This document shows, one piece after another, positions 61,704 through 64,000 of a stretch of DNA of 64,000 nucleotides (position 1 is the first letter of the stretch; each line of letters starts with the position of its first letter). The stretch comes from CAZYTX01 sp964650485. GTDB lineage: Bacteria > RBG-13-61-14 > DATKZS01. Position numbers and translations under genes: made by a program. Below the pieces are notes generated by a model. The model was not told the DNA's origin and did not search any database. It worked only from the letters and a program-made list of their open reading frames with translations. The DNA is taken from NCBI GenBank assembly GCA_964650485.1, contig CAZYTX010000001.1:1-64000 (forward strand), read 5' to 3'.

Positions 61704-64000
61704 ATGCTCCCTGCCGGAGAAAAACCGAGTTTCGAGAGAATCTCTTTAAAGTACAAGTCCTTGGACGCCTTTTCCAAGGCCGCCCGCACCACCTTTTCCA
61801 AGGGCCGCATGACGGTCAAGTCCAGGAAGGGCCTGAAAGAAAACGAGCGCATAATACTTGCCATCACCATCCAGGACGTGGAAAAGCAGGTGGAGATCAT
61901 CTGCGACATTATACAGAAGGTGCCCGCTGAAGAGGAGGGAAAGCCCAACACCTATGGAGTGCGCTGGTGCAACTTCACCGAGAAGAAACTGAGCAAGCTC
62001 ATCCAGGAAACAAAGACGGGCGAGGAAAAACAGCCGCAAGAACCAAAGCCTGAACCTGAGAGGAGTCCAAAGCAGAAACCCGAAAAGCCCGAACAGCAAC
62101 CCGCTCCTGAACCAGAACACCCTTCCCCCGAACCCGAGCAGGCTGCTCCGCCGCCTCCGCCTTCGCCGGAGCTGGAGCCGGAAAAGCCTAAGCCAACTAC
62201 GGCGCCAGAGCCTAATAAACAACCGGCCCCGGAAAAACTAGAGCAAGAGTCGGCGCCCCCGCAAAGCAGTGAGGAGCAGGCTGACAGCGAGTACACCATT
62301 GATTTGGAGAAGCAGGGCGGAGAGTACCCCTCTTTTATGGAACCCGGCGGTGAAGAGCGGACAGCCCACTCCCAGGCCGCTGCTGACAAAGGCGAGGAGA
62401 TGGATGAGCTCTCAGAGGACGCTGACACCAGCCTGGACGTACAGCCAATACCGGCTGAGCCTGCACATGAGGACACTGAAGAAGCCGTGCCTGTACCTGC
62501 ACCGGCAGGGTCTGAACAGGATGAACCGTGGCCTGCCGAGCCTGAAACCTCTGAGCCGGGGACTGGCCAGGCAGAGGAGCCCGAAAGCCCTGCCCAACAA
62601 GAGCAACCTGCGCGCGAACAGCAGGAGCTGGCACCCGAACCTGCGGAAGAAGTGGAGCTCCCGGCAAAAGAAGACTTTGCGCCTCCCCGTGAACAAGAAG
62701 CGGCGGCGCAGCAGGGGCCCACACACGCGCAGGAAGAAGCTCCTGTGACGGAGCCGGCAGAGGAGCCCGAAGAAGTACCACTGCCTCCGCCGCCTCCTTC
62801 TCACCAGCCCGAGATCGGGATGGCCGGGTCGTCTCCGGAAGAGGACATAATAAGCTTTTCTGACAAGGAACAAGCAGGAGCCGAAGATCAGGAAGCCGCG
62901 CCCCTGCAGGAAGCCGCCGAAGGACAAGAGGATTCTGAAGAGCCGGCAGAGGTCCAGTTGCCGCCGCCCCCTCCTGCACCTTCTTCTCAGCCGTACCTGG
63001 CGGACCAGGAGGCAAAAGAGCAGGCCGAAGAACATGATATGCAAGGGACCGCTGAAACGGCAGAACAGGAGCAGGGCGAAACCCCTGTTGAACAGGAGAT
63101 AGCCCGACAAGACTCAGCCCCTGCGCCTGAGCAGGAACCTGAGCTTCCACCCGAAGAGGTGCCCGGACCGGAAGGACCGGAGGAGGGACCGGAAGAGCTG
63201 CCCGGCAAGGAGCGGCTAAAACCCCTTACCGAGGAGGAGCTCGAGCAGCTTGGATACTTCCTGGCAAAGCTCCTGAAGCTGCTCTCGCAGCCGGACAAGG
63301 CGCTGGACAAGGAGTCCGCGGGAAACGTGAAGGCCACGTACGAGGAGTTCAAGGAGCTCATGTCAGGCCGCGAGGAGGTGGGGGTTTACATGAGGAGCGC
63401 GGGCGCGGTGCGCGAGTTCATGCTGGCCGGAGACTTCCAGGGCCCGGTCAACTTGAAAACCTCCATGCCGGGCGAGCTATTTGACGAGCTTGCGCTGAAG
63501 CTGGTCGAGTTCTTCGAGAGCAAAGGTCTCATGGGCCTCCAGTTCCGGCGCTACCTTACTGAAGACGCCTTCCGCGGCCTCATCGGGAAGATGGGGCATT
63601 ACGACCCCTCAGAGGAGTCGCCTGACCAGCTTGCGTCCGGGCTTCTGCAGGAGGGCGCTTTCCATGCCACCCCGGTGCACGCCTCCGACCGCATAAGCGG
63701 CGCGTCCAACCTGGACTTCCAGGTGGACATGACCCTTGCCAGGATGCGGGGCGACCTGGTGCGGCTTCCCATTGTTGCCGAGGCCATCGAGGAGGCCCCC
63801 GCGGCGCTCATGACCCTGCGTGTGGAGGACGCTCTCAAGGCCATGCAGACCGGACCCTTCAGGGCGGAATTGCTTATCAATGCTCACAACGTGGTGGAAG
63901 GACAGGACCAGGTTACCGAGCCGGACCTGGTCCAGGAGATCATCCTGGCAACTCCCGTTGACATGCTCTCGGACGCGGCCGGCTACCTGGCGGACCAGTA
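61704..64000 (+). CDS. PilZ-like protein with long Pro/Glu-rich region (partial)
   Basis: An open frame of at least 765 codons runs off the right edge. Residues about 8-105 look like a PilZ/TIGR02266-type domain: SFERISLKYKSLDAFSKAAR, TVKSRKGLKENERI, GVRWCNFTEKKLSKLI. About 390 residues of Pro/Glu/Ala/Gln repeats follow, with three PPPPP blocks (AAPPPPPSPELEP, EVPLPPPPPSHQP, EVQLPPPPPAPSSQP). A globular helical part begins near LTEEELEQLGYFLAKLLK and continues to the edge. No signal peptide. Function unknown, perhaps c-di-GMP or surface signalling. The ATG at 61704 is the only one after a TAA, and AAGGA is rather far upstream. Confidence 0.7.
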   Translation, partial: MLPAGEKPSFERISLKYKSLDAFSKAARTTFSKGRMTVKSRKGLKENERIILAITIQDVEKQVEIICDIIQKVPAEEEGKPNTYGVRWCNFTEKKLSKLIQETKTGEEKQPQEPKPEPERSPKQKPEKPEQQPAPEPEHPSPEPEQAAPPPPPSPELEPEKPKPTTAPEPNKQPAPEKLEQESAPPQSSEEQADSEYTIDLEKQGGEYPSFMEPGGEERTAHSQAAADKGEEMDELSEDADTSLDVQPIPAEPAHEDTEEAVPVPAPAGSEQDEPWPAEPETSEPGTGQAEEPESPAQQEQPAREQQELAPEPAEEVELPAKEDFAPPREQEAAAQQGPTHAQEEAPVTEPAEEPEEVPLPPPPPSHQPEIGMAGSSPEEDIISFSDKEQAGAEDQEAAPLQEAAEGQEDSEEPAEVQLPPPPPAPSSQPYLADQEAKEQAEEHDMQGTAETAEQEQGETPVEQEIARQDSAPAPEQEPELPPEEVPGPEGPEEGPEELPGKERLKPLTEEELEQLGYFLAKLLKLLSQPDKALDKESAGNVKATYEEFKELMSGREEVGVYMRSAGAVREFMLAGDFQGPVNLKTSMPGELFDELALKLVEFFESKGLMGLQFRRYLTEDAFRGLIGKMGHYDPSEESPDQLASGLLQEGAFHATPVHASDRISGASNLDFQVDMTLARMRGDLVRLPIVAEAIEEAPAALMTLRVEDALKAMQTGPFRAELLINAHNVVEGQDQVTEPDLVQEIILATPVDMLSDAAGYLADQ

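Overview
The window is high-GC chromosomal DNA, dense with genes, from a bacterium. I read it as a deltaproteobacterial or Desulfobacterota-like organism. The pointers are a split cobalamin-dependent methylmalonyl-CoA mutase, an Rrf2/ferredoxin/flavodiiron redox cluster typical of anaerobes, many FHA, PilZ-like, FG-GAP and sulfatase-type proteins, an old-yellow-enzyme Fe-S flavoprotein and Wzm-like export parts. No rRNA, tRNA, CRISPR array or intact insertion sequence was seen. The taxonomic call is inference from gene content.

Layout. 1-1.1 kb: an AT-rich accessory edge with a frameshifted gene and a transposase remnant. 1.1-7.8 kb: an APC permease, a GH31 glycosidase, an Fpg/Nei glycosylase, a metallo-beta-lactamase-fold hydrolase and a double-FHA protein. 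7.8-9.4 kb: an accessory patch with a VapBC-like pair whose toxin carries an in-frame stop, a 138-bp MITE-like element and a nucleotidyltransferase pair. 9.4-16.2 kb: an envelope operon (deacetylase, FG-GAP lipoprotein, cyclophilin, SppA) and a membrane-protein pair. 16.3-25.2 kb: a dienoyl-CoA-reductase-like flavoenzyme divergent from a patatin lipase, then RNA modification, PgeF, a CaCA antiporter-like protein and a GT39 enzyme. 25.2-30.3 kb: an ABC-2 permease and a pilin / two-component / prepilin-peptidase cluster. 30.3-37.3 kb: a hairpin-rich repeat, a broken RelE-like toxin and AddAB-like recombination nucleases. 37.5-42.3 kb: the Rrf2-ferredoxin-HD-flavodiiron-polyferredoxin cluster. 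42.4-50.4 kb: a GDPD-phosphoesterase fusion, icd, sucC and the methylmalonyl-CoA mutase/epimerase genes, interrupted by a GxxExxY element. 50.6-64 kb: a small zinc-finger protein, a DUF58 protein, a circularly permuted phosphoglycerate mutase, CoA-transferase, sulfatase-like, SDR, carboxylesterase and GH92 genes, and a partial Pro/Glu-rich PilZ-like protein.

How the genes work together. Mutase large subunit, B12 subunit, epimerase and SucC interconvert propionyl-CoA-derived methylmalonyl-CoA and succinyl-CoA/succinate, and Icd lies beside them. The Rrf2 cluster looks like a coordinated response to oxygen or nitric oxide. PilD, the sensor kinase, the NtrC-type regulator and the pilin form a type IV pilus or secretion control block.

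The most unusual observation is the phosphoglycerate mutase at 51929-53506. Its phosphatase C-terminal half comes before the half that carries the catalytic serine, so the domain order is a circular permutation of the textbook enzyme, and nearly all catalytic residues are retained. Other notable points are a set of accessory genes each broken by one in-frame stop, inverted-repeat-bounded elements, an apparent AUA start codon, and a truncated PQQ-propeller gene abutting an SDR gene.
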